A DNA stretch of 59,421 nt from Halanaerobiaceae bacterium. Its GTDB lineage: Bacteria > Bacillota > Halanaerobiia > Halanaerobiales > Halarsenatibacteraceae. Under the pieces are notes generated by a model. The model was not told where the DNA came from and ran no database searches. It was given only the letters and a program-made list of their open reading frames with translations. Shown in pieces: positions 18,219 to 26,467 of the stretch. A program made the translations under genes and the position numbers. Positions within the stretch are counted from its first letter, which is position 1. Every line of letters starts with the position of its first letter. The stretch lies in assembly GCA_003553225.1 (NCBI GenBank), contig PWDW01000160.1:1-59421 (forward strand). The letters are read 5' to 3'.

Positions 18219-19385
18219 ATGTTTCCCCAGATAGACAAACCCGAAAATATAAACCCAAAGGACTGGGAGGACTGGCAGTGGCAGGTAAAAAATTCTATTT
18301 CTTCTGTGGAAGAACTGGCCGACTACATTGAAGTTGATCAAAAACTGGCTTCTGAAATTGAAGAAACTGAAGCTAAATATCGCTGGAAGATAACCCCCTA
18401 TTTTGCCAATTTAATGAAGCGGGATAAAGACAGTGGTGGTATAAGAAAACAGGTAGTTCCGACCAACCGGGAACTTCACGATCCGGTGGGGGTGATTGAC
18501 CCTCTGGATGAGGAGAAACATTCTCCGGCTCCGGGAATCATTAAGGTTTATCCGGACCGTATTGCCTGGTGTATCTCGGATAACTGTGCTGCTCTGTGCC
18601 GGCATTGTCTGCGCAAGAGATTTATGACCGCCGGTGAGGAAGGTGATTTTTCCCGGGAGGGCCGTCAGCAGGCCCTGGAGTATATAAGTCAGACACCTGA
18701 GATTCGTGATGTACTGCTGACCGGTGGAGATCCTCTGTTATACCCGGACAGCTGGCTGGAGGATATATTAAAACAGCTGACCGCTATTGATCATGTGGAG
18801 ATTGTGCGTATTGGTTCCCGGGTACCCTCCACCCTGCCTCAGAGAATAACTCCCGGGCTGTGCACTATGCTGAAAAAATATCACCCCCTGTGGTTAAATA
18901 CTCAGTTCAACCATCCCCTGGAGCTGACGGCTGCTGCCAGAAAAGCCTGCAGCCGTCTGGCGGAAGCGGGTATTCCGCTGGGTAACCAGTCAGTTCTGCT
19001 CAAAGGAATCAATGATGATCCGGAGACCATGAAAGAGCTGGTTCAGGGTCTGGTGGCCATGAGGGTGCGTCCCTATTACATTTATCAGTGTCAGATTCTA
19101 GAAGGTACCGAACATTTTCGGACTCCAATAGAAGATGGAATTAATATTATTTACAACCTACGGGGTTTTACCACCGGCTTTTCTGTACCCACTTATGTGC
19201 TGGATACTCCCGTGGGAAAAGTGCCCATGAACCCGGAATATGTTAAATTGAGGGATAAGGAAGGGGTTGTTTTCAGCAATTTTCTGGGTAAGGATTGGCG
19301 GGAGCCAAATGCGGCCCCAAAACCGGGAACAAAGTATGAGATTGACAGCTGGCGTTTACCCTTTAATGAGGATTTAACTGATTAA
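18219..19385 (+). CDS. KamA-family radical-SAM 2,3-aminomutase, substrate uncertain
   Basis: This 388-residue enzyme should move an alpha-amino group to the beta position using a 4Fe-4S cluster, S-adenosylmethionine and PLP. The cluster ligands are Cys123, Cys127 and Cys130 (CAALCRHC), the GGDPLL SAM-binding motif is at 169-174, and the PLP lysine is Lys334. In Clostridium lysine 2,3-aminomutase, Asp293 and Asp330 grip the substrate side-chain amine; in glutamate 2,3-aminomutase these are Lys and Asn. Here the aligned residues are Gln292 and Asp329, and the loop to the PLP lysine is two residues shorter. Specificity is therefore open. Beta-lysine derivatives and beta-glutamate are known osmolytes in salt-adapted anaerobes. 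A Gfo/Idh/MocA gene follows within 27 bases. Confidence 0.88.
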   Translation: MFPQIDKPENINPKDWEDWQWQVKNSISSVEELADYIEVDQKLASEIEETEAKYRWKITPYFANLMKRDKDSGGIRKQVVPTNRELHDPVGVIDPLDEEKHSPAPGIIKVYPDRIAWCISDNCAALCRHCLRKRFMTAGEEGDFSREGRQQALEYISQTPEIRDVLLTGGDPLLYPDSWLEDILKQLTAIDHVEIVRIGSRVPSTLPQRITPGLCTMLKKYHPLWLNTQFNHPLELTAAARKACSRLAEAGIPLGNQSVLLKGINDDPETMKELVQGLVAMRVRPYYIYQCQILEGTEHFRTPIEDGINIIYNLRGFTTGFSVPTYVLDTPVGKVPMNPEYVKLRDKEGVVFSNFLGKDWREPNAAPKPGTKYEIDSWRLPFNEDLTD

Positions 19386-19411
19386 GCTCATCAAATATGA
19401 GGAGGGCCTAT

Positions 19412-20416
19412 ATGACTGACAGAAGTACTATAGATAATAAAGATCATAACCGGACAAAAATCAAACTGGGTATTATTGGTACGGGTAGAATGGCTCAGGC
19501 TCGTGCAAAAGCAGCCGCCGATCATGAACTGCTGGAGGTGGTGTGGGTCTGTTCTCGCTCCCGGGAGCGGGGGCAGGAATTTGCTGACAGCCATAACATT
19601 AATAAAGTGATCACAGACTGGGAGCAGGGATGTCAGACTGAAGAAACTTCGGGTATTGTAATTACCACCCCCAACAGTCTGCATAAAAAAATGGTGCTCC
19701 GGGCTCTAAAAAATGACAAACATGTACTGGTGGAGTATCCCCTGGCCCTGACAGAAAAAGGGGCCCGGGAAGCAATTACAGCTGCTCAAAAGAGTGCGGG
19801 TCAGCTGCATGTTGGTTTAACCCATCGTTTGAGTGGAGGACACCGCACAATAAAGAAGCTGCTGCCCGAACTGGGTGAACTGGGCAGCATTATCTCAATT
19901 CAGTGTTCGGGACGGCAGATCAGCAGATGGTATGATGATCAAAAGAGGATGGGAAATGTTTTTGTGGCTTCCAATTTACATTATATAGACCAGCTGATTG
20001 ACTGGCTGGGTGAGGTTAAATGGGTTAATGCCGATCTAAGAAAAAAAGTTGAAAAAGATCGTATCCTTCGGGATATTGGTTCTGTTATGCTCGGGCTGGC
20101 AGGTGGTGGGACCGCCTATCTGGTATATGCCCGCGGCTGGCCCCGGCCGGGACTGGGTTTTGACCGCAAGATAATTGGAGAAAAAGGATATATAGTTGAA
20201 AAAGGTGAGGAGATCAGATATTTAACTCCCGATAAAGAGGAGACTATAAATCCGGACCCGGTGGACAATATAGCTGAAGACTGCCGTGTGTTTGCTGATT
20301 TAATTACAGACCAAAAAGCTCCTCCCTATACTCCAGAAGATGATCTTTATTCCATTAAGATTGCCGGATTGGCTTATCGTTCAGCCCGGGAAGGTAAAAG
20401 AATAGAAGTAAAGTAA
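19412..20416 (+). CDS. Gfo/Idh/MocA-family oxidoreductase
   Basis: This 334-residue NAD(P)-dependent oxidoreductase has the Rossmann motif GIIGTGRMAQARA near its N-terminus, VITTPNSLHKKM, and a variant of the EKP motif (VLVEYPLALTEKGA: Tyr where most have Lys). The C-terminal alpha/beta domain contains SNLHYIDQLIDWLGEV, including the His-Asp pair typical of the catalytic region. Loss of the EKP lysine, normally in the active site, suggests altered chemistry or a binding role. AGGAGGG lies immediately before the ATG at 19412; the ATG at 19397 sits upstream of that site and should be disregarded. It is probably cotranscribed with the aminomutase, hinting at a shared amino-acid or osmolyte pathway, which is inference. 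Confidence 0.85.
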   Translation: MTDRSTIDNKDHNRTKIKLGIIGTGRMAQARAKAAADHELLEVVWVCSRSRERGQEFADSHNINKVITDWEQGCQTEETSGIVITTPNSLHKKMVLRALKNDKHVLVEYPLALTEKGAREAITAAQKSAGQLHVGLTHRLSGGHRTIKKLLPELGELGSIISIQCSGRQISRWYDDQKRMGNVFVASNLHYIDQLIDWLGEVKWVNADLRKKVEKDRILRDIGSVMLGLAGGGTAYLVYARGWPRPGLGFDRKIIGEKGYIVEKGEEIRYLTPDKEETINPDPVDNIAEDCRVFADLITDQKAPPYTPEDDLYSIKIAGLAYRSAREGKRIEVK

Positions 20417-20507
20417 AAAAGACAAAGGGCAGCTTTTTTATGGCAGCTGGAGGGTTGAAGTTGAGTGGTAATTTTTCAGAATTTTGAGCAGCCTGCGGGG
20501 AAGTTGG

Positions 20508-20696
20508 TCAGCTTTGATTAAAAAATTCATTTAATTTTTCCTGAAGTTCAGAATAGGGATAATCCTCGAAATTATCCAGGACTTTTGAAATTTTGTTCAG
20601 CTGTTCTTCTGTGATCTGGTCTTTTTCATATAATTCATGGTATTTGTTGACAAAATTTAATATAAGATCAATATTATCCCTGCTGAGGTGGGGCAT
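20508..20696 (-). CDS. 62-residue acidic protein overlapping the 3' end of dnaB
   Basis: The frame beginning MPHLSRDNIDLILNFV runs to EKLNEFFNQS, is helical and acidic, and has no known motif. Its ATG lies inside dnaB, 23 bases before and including the dnaB stop, in another frame; GGGAG is 7-8 bases upstream. This geometry indicates translational coupling and third position in the dnaD-dnaB operon. The longer upstream part of the same frame is just a shadow of dnaB. A helicase-associated role is suggested only by position. Confidence 0.6.
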   Translation of the reverse strand: MPHLSRDNIDLILNFVNKYHELYEKDQITEEQLNKISKVLDNFEDYPYSELQEKLNEFFNQS

Positions 20697-22080
20697 CGGG
20701 CATACTCCCTTCCAGAGAGGCATTTTCGGGATCCACAAACCGGATATAATCTTCCTCAAAGTAAAGATTAAGGGATCCGGTCTGACCGGTTCTCTGCTTG
20801 GCAACAATTATTTCAGTCTCACCTTCGGTACCTTCAGCCTCGGCTTTTTCCCGGGCCGCAGCACTGGTATGGGCATGACGATACAGGAAAATGACCGAGT
20901 CCGCTACTTCCTCGATGTTTCCGGAATCCCGCAGATCGGAGAGTACCGGCCTTTTGTCAGATCGGCTGGTGAAACTGCGGCTGATCTGGGAAATAAGCAT
21001 AATAGGTACTTCCAGTTCAGAAGCCAGATTGCGCAGCTGGAGCACAACTTCACCCACAGCCCGGGCAGTATTCTGGTGCTGTTTATCGGGCAGCTGTATC
21101 ATCTGCAGATAATCAATAACCACCAGCCCCAGGTCTCCCTGCTGGGCTTTGAATTTGCGCAGCCGGGCTCTGATCTGAGCAACATTTAGGCCTCTTTCAT
21201 CGGAGATGGTTAAGGGCAGCTCATGGAGGTTATCCAGGGCCCGGGAGATGCGCTGGTCTTCCTGTTCTGTGGTCTCACCCTGATTATATTTCCAGCCATT
21301 TACCTCTGCTTCCTGGATTATCATCCGGTCCACTATTTCCTGAGCTTCCATTTCCAGGCTCATTATGGCACAGGGAACATCTCGTTTTAAAATATTTTTA
21401 ACAATATTAATGGCAAAAGCAGTTTTCCCCATACTGGTTGAAGCAGCAATAACTATCAGATGACTTTTTTTGAACCCTCCGATCAGATTATCCAGAGAAA
21501 TAAAACCACTTCTCAGTCCGACATCAAGCTTGTTGTGCTTGCGGTCCAGGTAGGCTTCAAAAGACTCCATCAGGGCATCGTCCATATCATAAATATGTTT
21601 TTCCAGATCGGTGGTTTCGGTGGTGGCATTAAAGATTAATTCCTGAGCCCGGGACTGGTATTCCGAGATCTCCAGGTCGGTATTTTGCGTGATATCTTTT
21701 ATCTTACCGGCTGCTCTGTTTAACAGCTGACACTGATGATTTTTTTTGATAATTTTGATGGTGGGTTCCAGCTCTTCTACCGTATTGAAGCCGGAAGTAA
21801 GCTGTTTGATTGTTTCCTCGGGTGATTCTATAACCCCTTCCTGTTTTAACTGCATGAAGAGTTTGGTACGGGAAATTTGACTTTCTTTTTGAAACTGCTC
21901 CAGCAGCATTTCATAAATTAGCTGGGGGCGGGGATTATGAAAATGTTCTGTTTGTAAGGTATCGGCTACCTCGTCAATTTTTTCCGGGTACTGAAGTAAT
22001 ATTCCCAGCAGCTGATATTCAGTTTGTTTTATCTCCGGGCCACCTTTACTGTCTTCTATGTAATTTTCTTCTACAGCCAT
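20674..22080 (-). CDS. dnaB: Replicative DNA helicase DnaB
   Basis: This 468-residue hexameric helicase unwinds DNA ahead of the replisome. The N-terminal collar domain (1-~150, TEYQLLGILLQYPE) is followed by a linker and the RecA-like motor: Walker A ASTSMGKTAF near 215, Walker B LGLVVIDYLQMI, motif SQISRS and an arginine-finger region ending VAKQRTGQTGSLNLYF. The first residues of Walker A (AST for the common GRP/ARP) are mildly divergent. Its ATG overlaps the stop of the upstream dnaD-like gene in TGATG, so the two are translationally coupled. No DnaI/DnaC-type loader is adjacent. The usual Bacillota gene name for this helicase is dnaC; dnaB is used here in the E. coli sense. Confidence 0.95.
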   Translation of the reverse strand: MAVEENYIEDSKGGPEIKQTEYQLLGILLQYPEKIDEVADTLQTEHFHNPRPQLIYEMLLEQFQKESQISRTKLFMQLKQEGVIESPEETIKQLTSGFNTVEELEPTIKIIKKNHQCQLLNRAAGKIKDITQNTDLEISEYQSRAQELIFNATTETTDLEKHIYDMDDALMESFEAYLDRKHNKLDVGLRSGFISLDNLIGGFKKSHLIVIAASTSMGKTAFAINIVKNILKRDVPCAIMSLEMEAQEIVDRMIIQEAEVNGWKYNQGETTEQEDQRISRALDNLHELPLTISDERGLNVAQIRARLRKFKAQQGDLGLVVIDYLQMIQLPDKQHQNTARAVGEVVLQLRNLASELEVPIMLISQISRSFTSRSDKRPVLSDLRDSGNIEEVADSVIFLYRHAHTSAAAREKAEAEGTEGETEIIVAKQRTGQTGSLNLYFEEDYIRFVDPENASLEGSMPDAPPQQG

Positions 22081-23267
22081 CAGGGAGAACCTCCTTGCGT
22101 AATTTTATCCAGCTTCCAGGGAAAGTTATTCCAGCTGCTTTTTTTGCTTGCGGTCCGGGAAGAACTATTTTTCTGTGAGCTGCCGGATGACTTTTGTTTA
22201 TCCTGTGTATTCTGATTGTTTTTTGGATGAGTAAAATTTCGGTTATCCTGCCGGGCCAGATAATTTTTGGCCTCCTGAACACTCCTTATTTCTGCATTTT
22301 TCCAGGGTCTTATATAATTATCTTCTATATATTTCAAAGAAGGCTGACCATCACTTTTTCTAATAATAGCCTGCTTGACTGCATATTTGGCCACCTCCAG
22401 GCTGAGAGAAAAATCATCATCGGTAAGCCAGCTTTTAAAAGTTTTCATCTGTACGGTGTCTACATTTTTCCAGCTGTCAATACCATAAATTTCGGCCAGT
22501 TCTCTGGTTTCCCGGTACATTTGGTCAAAATGTTGAAGTTTTTCATAACTGAAACTTTCTTTTTCATACCAGTCTTCTATAATTGAGTTCATATAATAAT
22601 AGGCCTGTTCTGTATTTTTATTATTTTTTTTCTGCCATTTTTTCACCCGAAGAATTAGTTCCTTAATTACTTTTTTATCAAAATCATTGAGCCATTTTTT
22701 GATTTTCTGCATCTCGGCAGTTGTATCTTTATTTTCGGGAATAAATTTCTGTATTATTTTGAGATGTTTTAAATTTTCCGGATTCTGTCCCCCACTCTCC
22801 TGGAGATTATTTCCCGTCTTTATACTTTGCTCAGCATATTCTTTTTTTTCGGTTTTTGGTCTGCTGGCTGATTCTTTTTCAGCTGCGAATTGTTCCTTTT
22901 CATCATTATCTTTCTCAGAAATATGGGCTACTTTTTCAAAGTTGATATATATCTGAAACTTATCATTTTCATAGGCCTGATCATTGATCATTATCAAATC
23001 ATTGTTCTGCAGGCTGTCCAGTCCCTGCTGTACTTCATTTTTAGTATAGGGGATTTTGCTGCATATTTCATCAACCCGTGTGGTAATAAAATAATTATTT
23101 TTATCAAAATGAGTAACCAGATACATAAATATGGATAGAGTAGATCCGGGAAATTTTTTCAAAAAACCGGAATCAATGATACTGCCGTCAATTTCTACAG
23201 ACTGCCCCTTTTCTCCGGATATCATCCGCAGGGTAGACTGCTGATGAATATTCATTTTTACCATCAT
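22080..23267 (-). CDS. DnaD-type primosome/replication-initiation protein
   Basis: The 395-residue protein has an N-terminal winged-helix-like region (GFLKKFPGSTLSIFMYLVTHFDK, then SKIPYTKNEVQQGLDSLQNNDLI) and a charged linker (~130-190). Two DnaD C-terminal (DDBH2) repeats follow. The first ends in AYYYMNSIIEDW (YxxxIxxxW) near 235 and the second in SLKYIEDNYIRPW near 330. The tail is Ser/Asn/Lys-rich. DnaD and DnaB of Bacillus share these domains and remodel DNA while loading the replicative helicase. Its direct coupling to the helicase gene supports a helicase-loading role. The ATG at 23267 follows a G-rich site; a second ATG is adjacent. Confidence 0.85.
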   Translation of the reverse strand: MMVKMNIHQQSTLRMISGEKGQSVEIDGSIIDSGFLKKFPGSTLSIFMYLVTHFDKNNYFITTRVDEICSKIPYTKNEVQQGLDSLQNNDLIMINDQAYENDKFQIYINFEKVAHISEKDNDEKEQFAAEKESASRPKTEKKEYAEQSIKTGNNLQESGGQNPENLKHLKIIQKFIPENKDTTAEMQKIKKWLNDFDKKVIKELILRVKKWQKKNNKNTEQAYYYMNSIIEDWYEKESFSYEKLQHFDQMYRETRELAEIYGIDSWKNVDTVQMKTFKSWLTDDDFSLSLEVAKYAVKQAIIRKSDGQPSLKYIEDNYIRPWKNAEIRSVQEAKNYLARQDNRNFTHPKNNQNTQDKQKSSGSSQKNSSSRTASKKSSWNNFPWKLDKITQGGSP

Positions 23268-23637
23268 TATGCCCCCTGAAATATGTAGATAGTATTTTAT
23301 CAGACCGTGAAGTTTTTAACAGGACAACTATGTAAGTGCGGCAGGTTTATCTTTTCTGGAAAAGCAAAAATGCTTCTAACAGAGACAGGAAGAAGAAAAG
23401 AGGTTTAAATAATTTATAATTGGTAATTAAAGAGCACAAAAAAATTGCTTCTGTAAATAATATATTACTACAAAAAGAGAAAGATATCAATAATAAACAG
23501 CCGGTATATTTAAAAAGTTCTGTTCTGTTTTTAGAAGAAATTAAGAAGAATAAAATTATCTGAAATTGTCTGATTGTTAACATTTTATATATCAGGTTAT
23601 GTATACCCGTATACAGTCCTGCAGGAGGTAATATTAT

Positions 23638-23666
23638 TTGACACAATGATAAAGATTTGCTAATAT
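23638..23666 (+). promoter_or_regulatory. Putative sigma-A promoter of purA-purD-purE
   Basis: TTGACA (23638-23643), a 17-bp spacer and TAATAT (23661-23666). Initiation about seven bases on would give a leader of roughly 200 nucleotides before purA. Confidence 0.65.
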
Positions 23667-23828
23667 TAGAAAGGTGTTAAGTGTTTGTTAAATTATCTGT
23701 ACAGGAAAATCAGGTATTTTCATTAATTATAACTATAGTCATTATATATTATCATTAAACATCAAAATATACTAAATTTTCAGGAAGACGAACCGTCAAA
23801 GATCAAAATAAAATTCAAAAATGAAATT

Positions 23829-23873
23829 GGAAAGGGGGGCGAGTTTAGGCTGCAAAGAGCCTAAACCAATACT
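23829..23873 (+). promoter_or_regulatory. Hairpin-bridged ribosome binding site of purA
   Basis: A purine-rich site GGAAAGGGGGG (23829-23839) is separated from the purA ATG by 34 bases. Between them lies a perfect 9-bp hairpin: GTTTAGGCT (23843-23851), loop GCAAAG, AGCCTAAAC (23858-23866). Folding it leaves about 10 nucleotides between the site and the ATG, a normal distance. An in-frame TAA at 23862-23864 excludes an earlier start. Confidence 0.7.
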
Positions 23874-25142
23874 ATGACCCATAATATTGTAGTTGGTGCC
23901 CAGTGGGGTGATGAGGGTAAGGGAAAAATTACGGATATGATGGCCCGGGAAGCCGATGTGGTGGTGCGTTTCGGTGGAGGTAATAATGCCGGTCATACCG
24001 TGATTGTTGGTGATGAAAAATATGAACTGCATCAGGTACCTTCCGGGATCCTTTATCCGGAAAAAATGTGTGTACTGGGTAATGGTGTGGTTATTGATCC
24101 TGTTGAACTGGCTGCTGAGATGGAAGGCCTGGAGAAGCGGGGTGTGGATCTGGATAATTTTTATATAAGTAATACAGCCCATGTTATAATGCCCTACCAT
24201 AAAAAGCTGGATCGTCTGGAAGAGAAGAGAAAGGGTTCAGAAAAGATAGGGACCACCGGTAAAGGTATAGGCCCGGCCTATACAGATAAGGTGGCCCGCC
24301 GGGGTATCAGGGTCTGTGAGCTGCTCCCGGAAGAAATTTTCCAGGAAAAAATTGAACAGGCTCTTGATTACCAAAATCTTGTTTTAGAAAAAGTATATCA
24401 GGCAGAACCAATGACCGTAAAAGAAGTAAAAGCCGAATATCAGGCAAGTATTGATAAAATTTCTGACCATGTGACTGACACCTCAATTCTTCTGGATCAG
24501 GCTCATAGGGAAGGTAAAAGTGTTTTCTTTGAAGGTGCCCAGGGCACTCTGCTGGATATTGATTATGGTTCTTATCCTTTTGTTACCTCCTCCAATCCTA
24601 CAGCCGGGGGAGTATGTACCGGAGCTGCGGTGGGCCCTACCCTGATTGACAGGGTAATAGGAGTGGCCAAAGCCTACCTGACCCGGGTGGGAGAAGGCCC
24701 CTTTCCCACCGAGCTGCAGGATGAGATCGGTGAATTTCTGCGGGATAAAGGGCATGAATACGGGGTCACGACCGGCAGACCACGGCGCTGCGGCTGGCTG
24801 GATATTCCACTGCTCCGCCATGCGGTAAGGGTGAACGGTTTGACGGGACTGGCTTTGACCAAACTCGATGTGCTGAGTGGACTGGAGGAAATTAAAGTCT
24901 GTACCTCCTATCAGGTAAATGGCAAAAAAATAGCCGAGGTATCCGGGACTTCCGAAGAATATCAGCCTCAATATGAAACATTTGCCGGCTGGGATGAAGA
25001 TATAACCGGAATCAGGAAATTTGCTCAGCTTCCCGAAAATGCGAAAAAATATGTGGAAAGTATCGAAAAAATGGCTGAGACCCCTGTAGAGATCATCGGG
25101 GTTGGCCCGGACCGCAAAGAGGCGATTTACAGGCAGCAGTGA
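23874..25142 (+). CDS. purA: Adenylosuccinate synthetase
   Basis: This 422-residue enzyme converts IMP and Asp, with GTP, to adenylosuccinate, the first committed step to AMP. The P-loop GAQWGDEGKGK is at 8-18 and contains catalytic Asp13. RFGGGNNAGHT with the general-acid His follows, then GTTGKGIGPAYTDK, FEGAQGTLLDIDYGSYPFVTSSNP and the nucleotide-binding TTGRPRRCGWLD and LTKLDVL. Length is standard. No ribosome binding site lies at normal distance from the ATG; a G-rich one precedes a hairpin (see the separate entry). It heads a purA-purD-purE run: the purD ribosome binding site lies about a dozen bases beyond the purA stop. Confidence 0.98.
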   Translation: MTHNIVVGAQWGDEGKGKITDMMAREADVVVRFGGGNNAGHTVIVGDEKYELHQVPSGILYPEKMCVLGNGVVIDPVELAAEMEGLEKRGVDLDNFYISNTAHVIMPYHKKLDRLEEKRKGSEKIGTTGKGIGPAYTDKVARRGIRVCELLPEEIFQEKIEQALDYQNLVLEKVYQAEPMTVKEVKAEYQASIDKISDHVTDTSILLDQAHREGKSVFFEGAQGTLLDIDYGSYPFVTSSNPTAGGVCTGAAVGPTLIDRVIGVAKAYLTRVGEGPFPTELQDEIGEFLRDKGHEYGVTTGRPRRCGWLDIPLLRHAVRVNGLTGLALTKLDVLSGLEEIKVCTSYQVNGKKIAEVSGTSEEYQPQYETFAGWDEDITGIRKFAQLPENAKKYVESIEKMAETPVEIIGVGPDRKEAIYRQQ

Positions 25143-25168
25143 TGAGAATAGAACGGGGAGGAATGAAC

Positions 25169-26467
25169 ATGAAAATTCTTGTTGTCGGAAGTGGGGGCCG
25201 TGAACACACCCTGGTATGGAAGCTGTATCAGAGTGAGAAAGTGAAAAAAATATATGCCGCCCCCGGAAATGACGGAATGCAGGAGCTGGCCGAAATAGTC
25301 GATCTTGCCGCTGACAATATCCAGGGACTGGCCGATTGGGCTGCAGAACATAACATTGACCTAACAGTTGTAGGGCCAGAAAAGCCCCTGGTGGCCGGCA
25401 TTGTGGATGAGTTTGAAAAGAGAGATTTGCGTATTTTTGGACCCTCCCGGGAGGCCGCCCGCCTGGAGGGCAGTAAAGTGTTTTCCAAACAAATTCTTGA
25501 TGAATATGATATACCTACAGCTGAATATGAAGTATTCACAGAATTAGACAGGGCTCTAAACTATCTACAGCAGGTTGGTAATTATCCACATGTCATTAAA
25601 GCAGAGGGTCTGGCGGCCGGAAAAGGTGTGGAAATTGTCCAGAATTTTGAGCAGGCCAGTGAGGCTGTTAATAAGATAATGGGTAAAAAAGCATTTGGAG
25701 AAGCAGGAGACCGGATTGTGGTGGAAGATTTTCTGGAAGGAAGGGAAGTTTCTGTACTGGCCCTGACCGATGGAGAACAGGTCCTGCCTCTGGTTCCCTC
25801 CCAGGATCATAAACCCGTATTTGATGGGGATGAGGGACCAAACACCGGGGGCATGGGTGCTTATTCACCCCCACCGTTTGTAAATCAGAAACTGGAAGAA
25901 AAGATTCACCGGACCATTTTGCGGCCCACCATTGAGGCCCTTCAGGACCGGGGTATTAAATATAAAGGGATATTATATGCCGGGCTGATATTAACTGAAA
26001 GTGGTCCCCGGGTACTGGAATTTAATGTGCGTTTTGGTGATCCGGAAGCCCAGGTTGTAATACCCCGGCTGAAGAGTGATCTGGTGGAAGCCATGGAGCT
26101 TACCATTGATGAAAGGCTGGAAGAAGCTGAACTGGAGTGGAGTGCTCAATCCGCAGCCTGTGTAATGCTGGCTTCGGGTGGTTATCCTTTAACATATGAA
26201 ACTGGTTTTGAGATTAAGGGGCTTGAGGATCTGGAACAGTATGATGACCTGCTGGTATTTCATTCGGGAACCAGAAAAGAAGGAACCAAATTTGTCACTG
26301 ATGGAGGCCGGGTCCTGGGCCTTACCGTTCTGGGCAGCAGCCTGCTGTTTACTATTGATAAGGTGTATCAGTATCTGGAAGAAATAGAATTTGAGGATAT
26401 GCACTACCGCACTGATATTGGATTTCAGGCGGTTAACTATCTTGAGGGGAGTGGTGATGTTGAGTGA
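25169..26467 (+). CDS. purD: Phosphoribosylamine-glycine ligase (GAR synthetase)
   Basis: This 432-residue ATP-grasp enzyme joins glycine to 5-phosphoribosylamine, step 2 of purine synthesis. The N-terminal MKILVVGSGGREHTLVWKL, PGNDGM, VVGPEKPLVAGIVDEF, the ATP-grasp motifs VIKAEGLAAGKGV and VVEDFLEGREVSV, the GPNTGGMGAYSPPP loop and LEFNVRFGDPEAQV are all present. I place the start at 25169, eight bases after GGGGAGG; an in-frame ATG at 25139 overlaps the purA stop but adds ten residues that do not belong to the family. It overlaps purE by 11 bases. Confidence 0.97.
   Translation: MKILVVGSGGREHTLVWKLYQSEKVKKIYAAPGNDGMQELAEIVDLAADNIQGLADWAAEHNIDLTVVGPEKPLVAGIVDEFEKRDLRIFGPSREAARLEGSKVFSKQILDEYDIPTAEYEVFTELDRALNYLQQVGNYPHVIKAEGLAAGKGVEIVQNFEQASEAVNKIMGKKAFGEAGDRIVVEDFLEGREVSVLALTDGEQVLPLVPSQDHKPVFDGDEGPNTGGMGAYSPPPFVNQKLEEKIHRTILRPTIEALQDRGIKYKGILYAGLILTESGPRVLEFNVRFGDPEAQVVIPRLKSDLVEAMELTIDERLEEAELEWSAQSAACVMLASGGYPLTYETGFEIKGLEDLEQYDDLLVFHSGTRKEGTKFVTDGGRVLGLTVLGSSLLFTIDKVYQYLEEIEFEDMHYRTDIGFQAVNYLEGSGDVE

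Larger units (their letters stand above)
23268..23873. other. Intergenic region between the dnaB operon and purA
   Basis: About 600 bp separating divergent units. It contains the purA promoter (23638-23666), a GTATAC-CC-GTATAC palindromic repeat near 23601-23614, and a ~200-base purA leader. I looked for a purine riboswitch core and do not see one. The 99-codon minus-strand frame at 23347-23646 is not convincing. Confidence 0.5.

Noticed and set aside
23347-23646. 99-codon minus-strand frame in the dnaB-purA spacer
   Set aside because: Composition is Leu/Ile/Phe-rich as in shadow frames, and the start has no Shine-Dalgarno sequence.
23667-23873. Purine riboswitch in the purA leader
   Set aside because: The conserved core sequences of the purine aptamer are not present; only the start-proximal hairpin is clear.
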